Source of the DNA: Deltaproteobacteria bacterium
Lineage (GTDB): Bacteria; Myxococcota_A; UBA9160; UBA4427
Direction: 5' to 3'
NCBI GenBank assembly: GCA_029261835.1
Contig: JAJDAO010000009.1
Span: 207,891-271,890 of the forward strand
Length of the DNA: 64,000 nt
The first letter of the stretch is position 1. The number at the start of each line of letters is the position of its first letter. A program made the translations under genes and the position numbers. Under the pieces are notes generated by a model. It ran no database searches, was not told the DNA's origin, and saw nothing but the letters and a program-made list of their open reading frames with translations. Positions 17,601 through 24,746 of the stretch are shown here, one piece after another.

Positions 17601-18410
17601 TCAGACTTCATGTCCGAACATCGCCCGCAGCCCCACTCTGCCCTGCTTCAACAGCGCTTCGTGGGCTTTCCCGAACTCTTCGAAGATCTCCCGCTCGGTC
17701 AGGGGGCGTTCCGCGACTTGCTCCGCGAGGATCTCGCGCGTTGAAGGACGCTCCGACATGCTGTCATAGAACTTCTGGAGTACCGCATCCCCGGTCAGCA
17801 GGTTGATCGTGGGCATTTCGAACATCCCCGAGAACGTCTTGCCCAGCTCCAGGATGTGAAACAGGTGAAAGTCCGGCAGGCTGGGTTCGGCCCCCAGCAG
17901 GAACGGCGCCATTCTCGACCCGCCGACCAGACGCCCGACCGCCCCCTTGATCATCACCATCGACAAGATGCTGAAGATCCTGGACTCCTGTTCCGTCTTC
18001 AGGCGAAACGCCTGGGGGTAGTAGGCCCCCACCACGAACCAGTTGAAGAAGGGGCCGCTGATCGAGAAGGTCAGAAAGTCATTGAGTTGATCGACTTCAG
18101 CGCAACGCAACGGGTCATCGCAGGGATAGAAGCGTTGCGCAGCAGGATAACGCCGTGCCAGGTAGCGACAGATCGCCTGGCTCTCCGAGATGATCAGACC
18201 ATCGGCCTCCACCAGGCTCGGCACCTTGCCGAGTGGATTCCGAGTCCTGTGCTGGTCTCCCATCGTATCCCCCGTGAAAGGGGAGACCCTCGCATAGGAG
18301 AAGCCCAGCTCTGCTTCCTTGAGAAGGTGTGCGACCAGCGAAACGTATGGGGACAGCCAGAACCCATACAGCGTTCTCTCCGCGCGATGACCGTGATGAT
18401 CTGTCGTCAT
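17601..18410 (-). CDS. Glutathione S-transferase family protein
   Basis: A 269-residue GST-fold protein. The N-terminal thioredoxin-like domain (LYGFWLSPYVSLVAHLLKEA) carries the glutathione-site pattern NPLGKVPSLVEADGLIISES (cis-Pro plus ES). The C-terminal all-helical domain has LPDFHLFHILELGKTF. It would conjugate or isomerise electrophiles with glutathione in the cytoplasm; substrate unknown. The ATG at 18410 is preferred, with GGGAG 9 nt upstream. The whole gene lies between inverted 87-bp repeats, as in a mobilised cassette, and has no co-oriented neighbours. Confidence 0.85.
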   Translation of the reverse strand: MTTDHHGHRAERTLYGFWLSPYVSLVAHLLKEAELGFSYARVSPFTGDTMGDQHRTRNPLGKVPSLVEADGLIISESQAICRYLARRYPAAQRFYPCDDPLRCAEVDQLNDFLTFSISGPFFNWFVVGAYYPQAFRLKTEQESRIFSILSMVMIKGAVGRLVGGSRMAPFLLGAEPSLPDFHLFHILELGKTFSGMFEMPTINLLTGDAVLQKFYDSMSERPSTREILAEQVAERPLTEREIFEEFGKAHEALLKQGRVGLRAMFGHEV

Positions 18411-18633
18411 AGACATCTGCTCCCTTGGACAATCGAACCGTGACCCGACCGAGCGCATCTTAGGACAAGCAGCGGATCGAGCGAGGGCCAGCTACCCGGA
18501 CCCCGCGATGCCAGCTTGCCTGCTCATCTCGTTCGCCAATGCGTTCGTCGTAGCCTTCGCGCTGGATGCGATCCTCTCGCTGGGGGAGGAGGCGTTCAGA
18601 AGCCTGACCGGATCGAGCGCGCTGATCGTCGGC

Positions 18634-18720
18634 GCGCGTAGGTCAATCAAGCCGCGTTCTGGCGGCATGTCCGTGTATGGGAGGTTATGTCAAATCCCTG
18701 AAGGGGCCCGATCCGGGGGG
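18634..18720 (-). repeat. 87-bp inverted repeat, right copy flanking the GST gene
   Basis: Mirror image of 17462-17548 (86 of 87 identical). Its outer CCGGGGGG end directly cuts a copy of the small ribbon-helix-helix-like gene. Between 18411 and 18633 I see no gene. Confidence 0.9.
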
Positions 18721-18833
18721 CTTGACAAACTCCGCCGCTGCTCCAGCGCCTTGGCCTCGAGCTTGGTGAGTTCGTCCGGCGTGAAGAAGACAGCGACGCC
18801 AACGGAACGGCGCTCGCTCACAACGTAGTAAAG
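18721..18833 (-). pseudogene. Truncated paralogue of the small ribbon-helix-helix-like protein
   Basis: Encodes SERRSVGVAVFFTPDELTKL and EAKALEQRRSLS, then breaks at the 87-bp repeat. The intact relative is at 23001-23180. The missing part is helix B (RYVTPVVLERL), so this copy cannot fold as a complete domain. Confidence 0.65.
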
Positions 18834-18864
18834 TCGACGTGCTGTCGTGACGATCCGGCTGTGC

Positions 18865-19239
18865 ATGTCAACGATTGCAGCGGAATGCCGTTCGTCCATG
18901 CTCGTTGCCCTATCCGGCGGCCTTGGTCTCGGTGTCGGCGGGTGCACGCTCTGGGTCACCTTGTCACGCGGCGTCTTGGGTTCGAGCATCGCAGCTGGGA
19001 TCATGGTGCTTGTTGCCATCTCGCTTATGGGGCTTGGCTCAATTGCCAATGCCGCCTCGGCTTACCGGCGGCTCGTCTACGCTCTGCTCGGCGTACAGCT
19101 CACAGCGTTCTCTGTCATCACGATTGCGAGCCTACTCACGAATCCCCATCTCGGCCTTCTGACTATTTCGGTCGTCATCATTGCATCGACCTTGGCAGCC
19201 TTCATCTATCATGCGCGCTCCAGCTCCGCCGCCGCGTGA
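18865..19239 (+). CDS. Small four-helix membrane protein (integron-cassette gene)
   Basis: A 124-residue hypothetical protein with four hydrophobic segments (LVALSGGLGLGVGGCTLWV, SSIAAGIMVLVAISLMGLG, LVYALLGVQLTAFSVITIAS, LLTISVVIIASTLAAFIYH) and short polar loops. No family recognised. The start is uncertain: GTG at 18847, ATG at 18865 and ATG at 18898 are all possible. The stop lies 62 bp before an attC site, and the gene is co-oriented with the next cassette, so it is probably an integron cassette whose own upstream boundary was lost at the 87-bp repeat. Confidence 0.5.
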   Translation: MSTIAAECRSSMLVALSGGLGLGVGGCTLWVTLSRGVLGSSIAAGIMVLVAISLMGLGSIANAASAYRRLVYALLGVQLTAFSVITIASLLTNPHLGLLTISVVIIASTLAAFIYHARSSSAAA

Positions 19240-19301
19240 CTTCAAGTTTGAAGCGCAACGCTCGCCACGACGGTGCAGTCGGAAGCTCGTCGCGAACAGC
19301 C

Positions 19302-19430
19302 GCATAACATCGCGCTGGAGCTGGCTTGCTATAGCTCGTTTCAACTGGTTCGTGGTACCTTGCGAGCGTGGTAGGTGGGTTGGGCTTCGGTGGCACAGCG
19401 CCGCAAGCAGCTCAGCTCTGTACGTTATGC
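19302..19430 (+). other. Integron attC recombination site
   Basis: A 129-bp site opens with GCATAAC (R'' core) and closes with GTTATGC (R' core). The arms GCCGCATAAC..GCTGGAGCTGGCTTGC and, from the other strand, GCCGCATAAC..GCTGAGCTGCTTGC pair with two unpaired extra G bases, like the extrahelical bases that set attC orientation. Length is close to the Vibrio-type repeat. The recombination point would be between G and TT at 19424-19425. Confidence 0.8.
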
Positions 19431-19442
19431 GGCGGAGAGTCA

Positions 19443-19970
19443 ATGAAGCGTCTCTCAATCGCTGTGGCTCTGCTCCTCGCAGTGTCAGTTGCGGTCCTTG
19501 CCGGCGCCCCCCGACCGGTACTCCTCATCCTCTCCGTGTTCATTCCGATACCGCATGCCCAGGAGCACCTGTGGTTTGACCCGCACCCAGCATTGGTGAT
19601 TGCCGGCTATGAACGCGGCCTCGATGAGGATGTGTGGGTTCGATTAGGCGTGGATCTGCCTCTCCCCAACCAGTACGTCCTCGACCGAGAGCTCTATCAG
19701 GTAGTCATTTCCACTCACGTCCAATCCCACCCAGTCGTTACGCTTTCTGCCCGACTCAAGGATGGGTCGCTCTTGTCCCTCGAAGGCCCGTTCGTGTCGC
19801 GTTGCCACCCCAGTACCCCGCTAGGTCTGCATTGTTTCTTCGTTGGTCCAGCATCAGGCGCCCCTCTCTCATTTGGTGTGCGAGACTCAGAGGGAGCCGT
19901 ACTTGGAACGGAGAGCCTCAGGTACCGAGTCGGACGCTATGGCACCATCTGGGAGACGGACCCTGTCTGA
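19443..19970 (+). CDS. Exported hypothetical protein in an integron cassette
   Basis: 175 residues. An N-terminal hydrophobic segment (LSIAVALLLAVSVAVLAGA) is followed by a second one (VLLILSVFIPIPHAQ), consistent with a signal peptide or membrane anchor; the rest is beta-rich and polar (LYQVVISTHVQSHPVVTLSA, LRYRVGRYGTIWET). No known family. The ATG is 13 bp after the attC core and the stop 11 bp before the next GCATAAC. That tight packing is typical of integron gene cassettes, which usually lack their own promoter. Periplasmic or surface location likely. Confidence 0.6.
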   Translation: MKRLSIAVALLLAVSVAVLAGAPRPVLLILSVFIPIPHAQEHLWFDPHPALVIAGYERGLDEDVWVRLGVDLPLPNQYVLDRELYQVVISTHVQSHPVVTLSARLKDGSLLSLEGPFVSRCHPSTPLGLHCFFVGPASGAPLSFGVRDSEGAVLGTESLRYRVGRYGTIWETDPV

Positions 19971-19981
19971 GCGAACACGCC

Positions 19982-20060
19982 GCATAACCCCTATCAGGCC
20001 CCCGGTTCTCAAGAGGCAAAGACGTCCCCTGACGCCACCTCGGCCGGGGCATCGGTGGCC
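19982..20060 (+). other. Truncated attC site
   Basis: GCATAACCCCTATCAGGCCC begins 11 bp after the cassette stop, with the same GCCGCATAAC shoulder as the complete attC. No matching GTTRRRY core is found downstream, so the 3' part was lost. The right limit is arbitrary. The rest of 20061-20318 holds nothing recognisable. Confidence 0.5.
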
Positions 20061-20318
20061 GTCACCCACCACCCTCTTGGCGGTGTAGGCTAGCCGTCTG
20101 CTTGCGGCTCCCCTGTGTTCGTGGCAATAGGCGATGTTCCGTAGGCCGGAATCCGAAGCAGCCGCCTGCCACAGCAGGCTCAGCTATCTGGATCTGGTCA
20201 CCAGCCGTCAGTCGAGGCGCCAGCAGCACAAGCTGAGGCGGAGCTGAGCAAGAGAAGAGGGTTCCGGTCCAACGGCTGACTAGATTGTAATGGCAGCGGG
20301 CAGCGGGGCTGGGTCCGG

Positions 20319-20496
20319 ATCGGGCAAGCTTCGAGATGAGTGTCTGAACGCCAACTGGTTCGAGACGCTCGAAGACGCTAGAAATGAGCTTGAAATCTGG
20401 AGGACAGACTACAATGAGACCCGGCCGCACTCTTCGCTCGGAGACCTTGCTCCGGCGCAGTACGTGGCCAAGCTGATGGAATGGGCATCTCCGTGA
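20319..20496 (+). pseudogene. IS3-family transposase (orfB) C-terminal fragment
   Basis: GKLRDECLNANWFETLEDAR and YNETRPHSSLGDLAPAQY are the diagnostic C-terminal end of IS3-group orfB integrases, including the final Glu of the DDE triad. The N-terminal two thirds are missing. The stop is followed directly by the IS right end, so this is the 3' stump of an inserted element. Confidence 0.85.
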
Positions 20497-20512
20497 AGTC
20501 GCGGAGCGGCCT

Positions 20513-20595
20513 AGCAGCGTGGACCAGGAACTGGGGGCGGGTCAACTGCTGCTTGGACTAACATAGGGACTGGTACGACAACCTGGGGCAGGTCA
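20513..20595 (+). repeat. Tandem pair of IS3-type ends (copy B)
   Basis: AGCAGCGTGGACCAGGAACT..GGGGGCGGGTCA is followed by CTAACATAGG..CTGGGGCAGGTCA. The same two-part block recurs at 23611-23694. Both parts end in GGTCA-type IS3 termini pointing the same way, suggesting one insertion next to another. Confidence 0.65.
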
Positions 20596-20598
20596 AAA

Positions 20599-20657
20599 CC
20601 GAAGACTGTCTCTTAGCAAGAGCCGTCTTTGGTCCGAAATTCCTTGCCGACGTACAC
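20599..20657 (+). repeat. Dispersed repeat with terminator-like hairpin, copy 1
   Basis: GAAGACTGTCTCTTAGCAAG AGCCGTCTTTGGTCC recurs at 26450-26506 with about 80 percent identity. GAC.G.CTCTT pairs with AAGAG.C.GTC and is followed by TTT, so it can fold like a weak intrinsic terminator. Confidence 0.45.
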
Positions 20658-20738
20658 TCACCATCAAGCCGAGAGATCCGATGTGGTAGAGTTCGAGTCC
20701 GCGCGCCTCGAGGAGGCTGTCAGGCGATTTGACACGAG

Positions 20739-22661
20739 ATGAAACAGACTCCCCGCTCCAATCGAGAATTCGCAGCGGTCGTAGTTATCGCGCTCGCCTT
20801 GCTCGCATGCTACGCGAACGCCTGGGACACGGCATTTCTCTTCGACGACGAGGCTTCGATCCTCCACAACCCGTCGGTCCTCTCGAACGCGCTCGTTCAG
20901 TCGCTGATCGAACCGAATGCGGGCCTGCCTCTGGGTGCCACCGTCTCGACGCGACCCGTGGCTTCTTTCAGCTTCGCCTTCAATCATTGGATCTCGGGGA
21001 TGAGCCCCGCCGGCTTCCGCGCGGGGAATCTGCTCATCCACTTCGCGGCGGCCTGGATCTTGCTCCTCATTCTGCGCCACGCCTTCGAGCGATCCGGCGA
21101 CAAGGCGATCCGGCGCGATGCCTTCGGACTGGCCACAGCGATTGCATTGATCTGGGCCGTCCACCCGCTCCATACGTCGGTCGTCACCTACACAGTGCAG
21201 CGCGTCGAATCGCTGATGGGGCTCTTCTATCTCGCGACCTGGCTCTGCTTCATTCGCGCAAGCGAGGCGCGGAATCGATCCGGGAAGAACGGAAGCCTCT
21301 GGGCCTCGGCCGCGATCGCCTGCTGTCTCGCCGGCATGGCCGCGAAGGAAGTCATGGTCTCTGCACCGCTGACCATCCTCCTCTACGACAGGGTCTTCGT
21401 TTCCAATTCGTTCGAGGAGGTGTGGCGACGCCACGGTCGTTGGCACCTGGGCCTCTTCGCATGCTGGGCGCTCCTCGCGTTGGTCGTCCTTCGCTTCAGT
21501 CTCGCAAACGAGGCCGTCGGCGAATACGTGGACCTGACCTGGCAGGGCTATTTCCTATCGCAGGGCTACTTCATCAGTCGCTACGTCTTCCTCGCCTTCT
21601 GGCCGATGCCGCTCGCCTTCGACTATGGCTTCACGCCCATCGGCGATCCCTTCTGGATCGCGTCCGGGATCCTCCTCGTCGCGAGTTGGGGCGCGCTCAC
21701 GCTCTGGGCGTGGCGCAGAAACATGAAGGTCGCATTCCTCGGATACTTCTTCTTCGCCATCCTCGCTCCGAGTTCGAGCGTGATCTTGATCGGAACGGAA
21801 ATCGCGGCCGAGCACCGCATGCATCTGGCATCGATCGTGCCGATCTGTTGCGCGCTCCTCGGAATCCACCACTGGATCACGCGCAGCGGCACATCGAAAG
21901 CAAAACCGGGCGCGCTTCCGATTCCAATCCTGGCCATCGTCGCCGTCGTCGTCGCGGGTCTCGGCCTGCGAACCTTCGATCGGAATCGCCTGTTCGCGGA
22001 TCCCCAACTGTTGTGGGAAGACACCGTGGCGAAGGTCCCGGGCAATGCTCGGGCCTTGGCCGAACTCGCGAGACTCTACGGCGAGGACGCCCGCAGAGAG
22101 CGCGACCCGTCGCGGTGGCAAGTCCTGATGCACAAGGCCGCCGAGACGGCCAATCGCGCCATCGAAGCCGACCCGGGCTATGGCCAAGCCTACACGGCCC
22201 GCGGCCGTCTCCGGCTCGCAGGCGGAGACGCTGACGGCGCCCTCGAAGACCTCGCGACGGCCATCAAGATCTTCCCGGGCGAAGCTGGCGCCTACAGGAG
22301 TCGTGGACAGGTCCTGCACCAGAGCGACCCGATCGCCGCCGAGGCCGACTACACGATGGCGCTCCAGCTCAGGCCCTCGGGCGTCATGGCGGCGATCAAT
22401 CGCGCAGCGCTGCGTATGTCGATGGGCAAGGTCGAGTTGGCCCTCGAAGATTACGAGCACGTGCTCCGCTATCGCCCCGACCACGCGATGGCCTGGTCCA
22501 ATCGCGGCATCGTTATGGAACAACTCGGCCGCTATTCCGAAGCGCTCGCGAGTCGTGAGCAATCCCTGATCTACTATCGAAAGCTCGACTTCCAACAAGG
22601 CGTCGAGGAGGAGCGCGCCGCCGTCGCGCGGTTGAAGGCGGTCGTCCGAAGCTCGGAGTAG
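20739..22661 (+). CDS. TMTC-like integral membrane protein with C-terminal TPR repeats
   Basis: 640 residues. About ten transmembrane helices fill residues 10-430, with FLFDDEASILHNPSV in the first loop, a signature of GT-C-fold proteins of the TMTC/O-mannosyltransferase-like type (DD in the first external loop). Residues 440-640 form TPR repeats (AYTARGRLRLAGGDADGALE, AWSNRGIVMEQLGRYSEALA). Such proteins may transfer a sugar from a polyprenyl carrier to exported proteins, or serve as assembly scaffolds; neither is shown here. It lies inside the accessory island, flanked by IS ends. Confidence 0.75.
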   Translation: MKQTPRSNREFAAVVVIALALLACYANAWDTAFLFDDEASILHNPSVLSNALVQSLIEPNAGLPLGATVSTRPVASFSFAFNHWISGMSPAGFRAGNLLIHFAAAWILLLILRHAFERSGDKAIRRDAFGLATAIALIWAVHPLHTSVVTYTVQRVESLMGLFYLATWLCFIRASEARNRSGKNGSLWASAAIACCLAGMAAKEVMVSAPLTILLYDRVFVSNSFEEVWRRHGRWHLGLFACWALLALVVLRFSLANEAVGEYVDLTWQGYFLSQGYFISRYVFLAFWPMPLAFDYGFTPIGDPFWIASGILLVASWGALTLWAWRRNMKVAFLGYFFFAILAPSSSVILIGTEIAAEHRMHLASIVPICCALLGIHHWITRSGTSKAKPGALPIPILAIVAVVVAGLGLRTFDRNRLFADPQLLWEDTVAKVPGNARALAELARLYGEDARRERDPSRWQVLMHKAAETANRAIEADPGYGQAYTARGRLRLAGGDADGALEDLATAIKIFPGEAGAYRSRGQVLHQSDPIAAEADYTMALQLRPSGVMAAINRAALRMSMGKVELALEDYEHVLRYRPDHAMAWSNRGIVMEQLGRYSEALASREQSLIYYRKLDFQQGVEEERAAVARLKAVVRSSE

Positions 22662-23000
22662 AGCGCAGCGGGGTTGCCGGGGGAGCAGCGCGCCAAGAGC
22701 CGACCCGACGGACGCTGAGGAAGAGGGTGCAGCCTGGCTGGTCGCGGATGAGCTGGTTCTCGACGAGGTGGCGGTAGACCGTCGAGGCCCGCAGGGGCGT
22801 AAGTGAACCAAGCGGGGTTCCGGGTTACCCAGCCAAGTAGCAGGGTGGCAACGCGCCCGAATTGACGAGCGATATGGCCCGACCCGGTCGATTTGGTCCG
22901 ATCCAGGGCAAGCATGATGGCGGTGGGTATGTGGATGTGGCGGAGGCGCTTCCTCGCGAGGCCGTAGGCCGCTGGCAAGCCGTGTCTCGCCCCGCTCGAC
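22662..23000. other. Gene-free stretch after the TMTC-like gene
   Basis: No supported gene. A minus-strand frame reads ASTVYRHLVENQLIRDQPG, faintly like a winged-helix or IS fragment, but it has no start, no family match I can name, and stops within the stretch. Confidence 0.3.
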
Positions 23001-23180
23001 CTACCCCCGCCCCAGCCTCTCCAACACCACCGGCGTCACATACCTCGACAGGCTCCGCCGCTGCTCCAGCGCCTTGGCCTCGAGCTTGGCGAGGTCGTCC
23101 GGCGTGAAGAAGGCGGCGACACCAGCGGAACTACGTTCGCCCGACACGGTCGTGAGCTTCGGAGACTTCCTGCGCGACAT
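23001..23180 (-). CDS. Small ribbon-helix-helix-like protein
   Basis: 59 residues, MSRRKSPKLTTVSGERSSAG and on to VLERLGRG. After a basic N-terminus, VAAFFTP could be the DNA-contacting beta strand, DDLAKLEAKALEQ helix A, RRSLS the turn and RYVTPVVLERL helix B. This is the Arc/CopG arrangement common in antitoxins and plasmid regulators. No toxin gene is adjacent. A truncated paralogue at 18721-18833 shows the gene moves or duplicates within the island. Could also be an uncharacterised small protein; the fold call is by pattern only. Confidence 0.45.
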   Translation of the reverse strand: MSRRKSPKLTTVSGERSSAGVAAFFTPDDLAKLEAKALEQRRSLSRYVTPVVLERLGRG

Positions 23181-23610
23181 CAGGTGCTGCACGACAGCCC
23201 ATGCGACACAGTTTCCGAGTGACCGCATCTCGCTCTTGGCCCGCGTTCAGTTGCTTCGTCTCCGCGGTCGTCACCGTCAGCTCCGGGTGAGTCCTCGGGC
23301 CCTGCTGACGCTTGCGAGGGCCGGCCTTCGGAGCGGGTCGGCGTTGCTCGGCTGCCATGGCGAGCAGGCTAGCAGAGGAGTCCGCTGCTCGGCCCACGCC
23401 GAACAGCCCGGGACAGTATCGGGCGGGCGTGGGCAGTGCCATCAAGACTGAGAGACGGGTAGCCTCAACTCAGCTCTCGTCTGGGACCCTACCTGCTCGT
23501 GGCCACCGCGACGCTCTGGGTGTAGGTGATGCGGTGAGCGGCCTTGATTCCGCCGCAGCCCCCCAGACTCTGCCGACACTTCCGAGTGTCGCGTGTCCGC
23601 TGACCCGCCC
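23181..23610. other. Non-coding or decayed stretch
   Basis: No supported gene on either strand; frames present are GC-rich shadows without family features. It ends at the copy-C IS3 termini. Confidence 0.3.
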
Positions 23611-23694
23611 AGCAGCGTGGACCAGAAACTGGGGGCGGGTCAAACCCTACCCGCGCCTAACATAGGAACTGGTACGATAGGCTGGGGCAGGTCA
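23611..23694 (+). repeat. Tandem pair of IS3-type ends (copy C)
   Basis: Same block as 20513-20595: AGCAGCGTGGACCAGAAACT..GGGCGGGTCA then CTAACATAGGAACTGGTACG..GGGGCAGGTCA. Its right edge truncates the following gene fragment. Confidence 0.65.
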
Positions 23695-23889
23695 CTTAGA
23701 CCACCCAAATGTCCAACTTCTGCTGACGGGAAACACTACGAGCAGTACGTGGAGCCGCTCAATGTCCTCGCTGACTCGCACACTGAGGCGAATGTTCGAG
23801 ATTGGGCGCGGGATCAGCTCCGCCGAATCGAGGCTTCGATTCAGCACGAGCAGAAGCGCGAAGCGGAAAGGGAGCTGGGCCGCTACTAG
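23695..23889 (+). pseudogene. C-terminal gene fragment cut by an IS3 end
   Basis: The frame GKHYEQYVEPLNVLADSHTE, VRDWARDQLRRIEASIQHEQ and KREAERELGRY ends in TAG. It is amphipathic, helical and well formed but has no start, because it begins at the IS end. It looks like the last 55 or so residues of a larger protein. Family not recognised. Confidence 0.45.
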
Positions 23890-23909
23890 CGCGCTGCAAG
23901 TTGCGCTGA

Positions 23910-24746
23910 TCAGCCAAAATCGCCGCTGCAGAACCTGTTGCTGGCCGCCATCGCAAAGTAGGCAGCTGTCTTCCAGGAGCTAGGGTTGCTGTGTTGTCGG
24001 CTCTCGGCCTCGGCGATCAAATGAGCCTTCACCGTCTCGCTCCCGCTTTGAGATAGAAGGCGATTCAGTCGATGTCTGATCTCCGCCATCTCGACTCCGC
24101 CGAGTTCGGAGTACAGGAGGAACAGATCTAACCTGCTCGCGTGAGTCTCGACGCAACTCGCCAAGTCGCTACTCCAAGATTCAGGCGCCGTGATCCTGTA
24201 AACCAGCACTGGTCCAGCGTGCAGATACTCTATGTCAGCGTCGAGCCATCTCTCGGAGCCCAGCCGATGGAAGTAGGGATGGAGGATCTGCTCGCCTGCT
24301 TCGGCTGGGTAGTACGAATGCTTGATCCGATTGCAGTCGGCGCAACACGGAATCAGGTTCATGGGCACAACGGACAGTTCGGGGAAGTAATCCTTTGGTA
24401 GATAGTGATCGATGGAGGACGCAATCCGATGCGCGCAGAGTGGGCAGATACCGTGAGGAGGAGACGCGAGGATAAGATCGTAGACGGCGCGGCCTGGGGA
24501 TCGCCTCCTGACCATGCTGCGCGAGTAGATGTTCTTGAGTTCTTCCTCTGTAACATCGTCAATCGAGTGCGGTGCATAGCTGTGAAGACGCATTTGAGCT
24601 CCGCAGTCGGCGTACTCTGCGGAGAAAGTCTCTACGTCTGCTGACGCCGACTCAAGTCGCGCTCTCAGGTTGAGGTCACGGGTTGATCTCACGCAGCGCT
24701 GAAAGTGCTCACTTGCGTCTATTTCCGGGGGAGGCAGGCTAATCAT
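23910..24746 (-). CDS. HNH endonuclease, PtuB-like (Septu-type defence)
   Basis: 278 residues. The central HNH module reads CPLCAHRIASSIDHYLPKDY, then PMNLIPCCADCNRIK: a CxxC pair, the DH catalytic dyad, Asn, and a second CxxC binding zinc. The ATG at 24746 overlaps the upstream ATPase stop by 8 nt, so the two are translationally coupled. ATPase plus HNH in this order matches Septu (PtuA-PtuB) anti-phage systems, where the nuclease is the effector. The terminal regions are divergent. Since the upstream ATPase is frameshifted, coupled translation of this gene may be impaired. Confidence 0.8.
   Translation of the reverse strand: MISLPPPEIDASEHFQRCVRSTRDLNLRARLESASADVETFSAEYADCGAQMRLHSYAPHSIDDVTEEELKNIYSRSMVRRRSPGRAVYDLILASPPHGICPLCAHRIASSIDHYLPKDYFPELSVVPMNLIPCCADCNRIKHSYYPAEAGEQILHPYFHRLGSERWLDADIEYLHAGPVLVYRITAPESWSSDLASCVETHASRLDLFLLYSELGGVEMAEIRHRLNRLLSQSGSETVKAHLIAEAESRQHSNPSSWKTAAYFAMAASNRFCSGDFG

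Noticed and set aside
22740..22860. Minus-strand STVYRHLVENQLIRD segment resembling a winged-helix regulator
   Set aside because: No start codon, no flanking conserved sequence, and similarity limited to a few residues.
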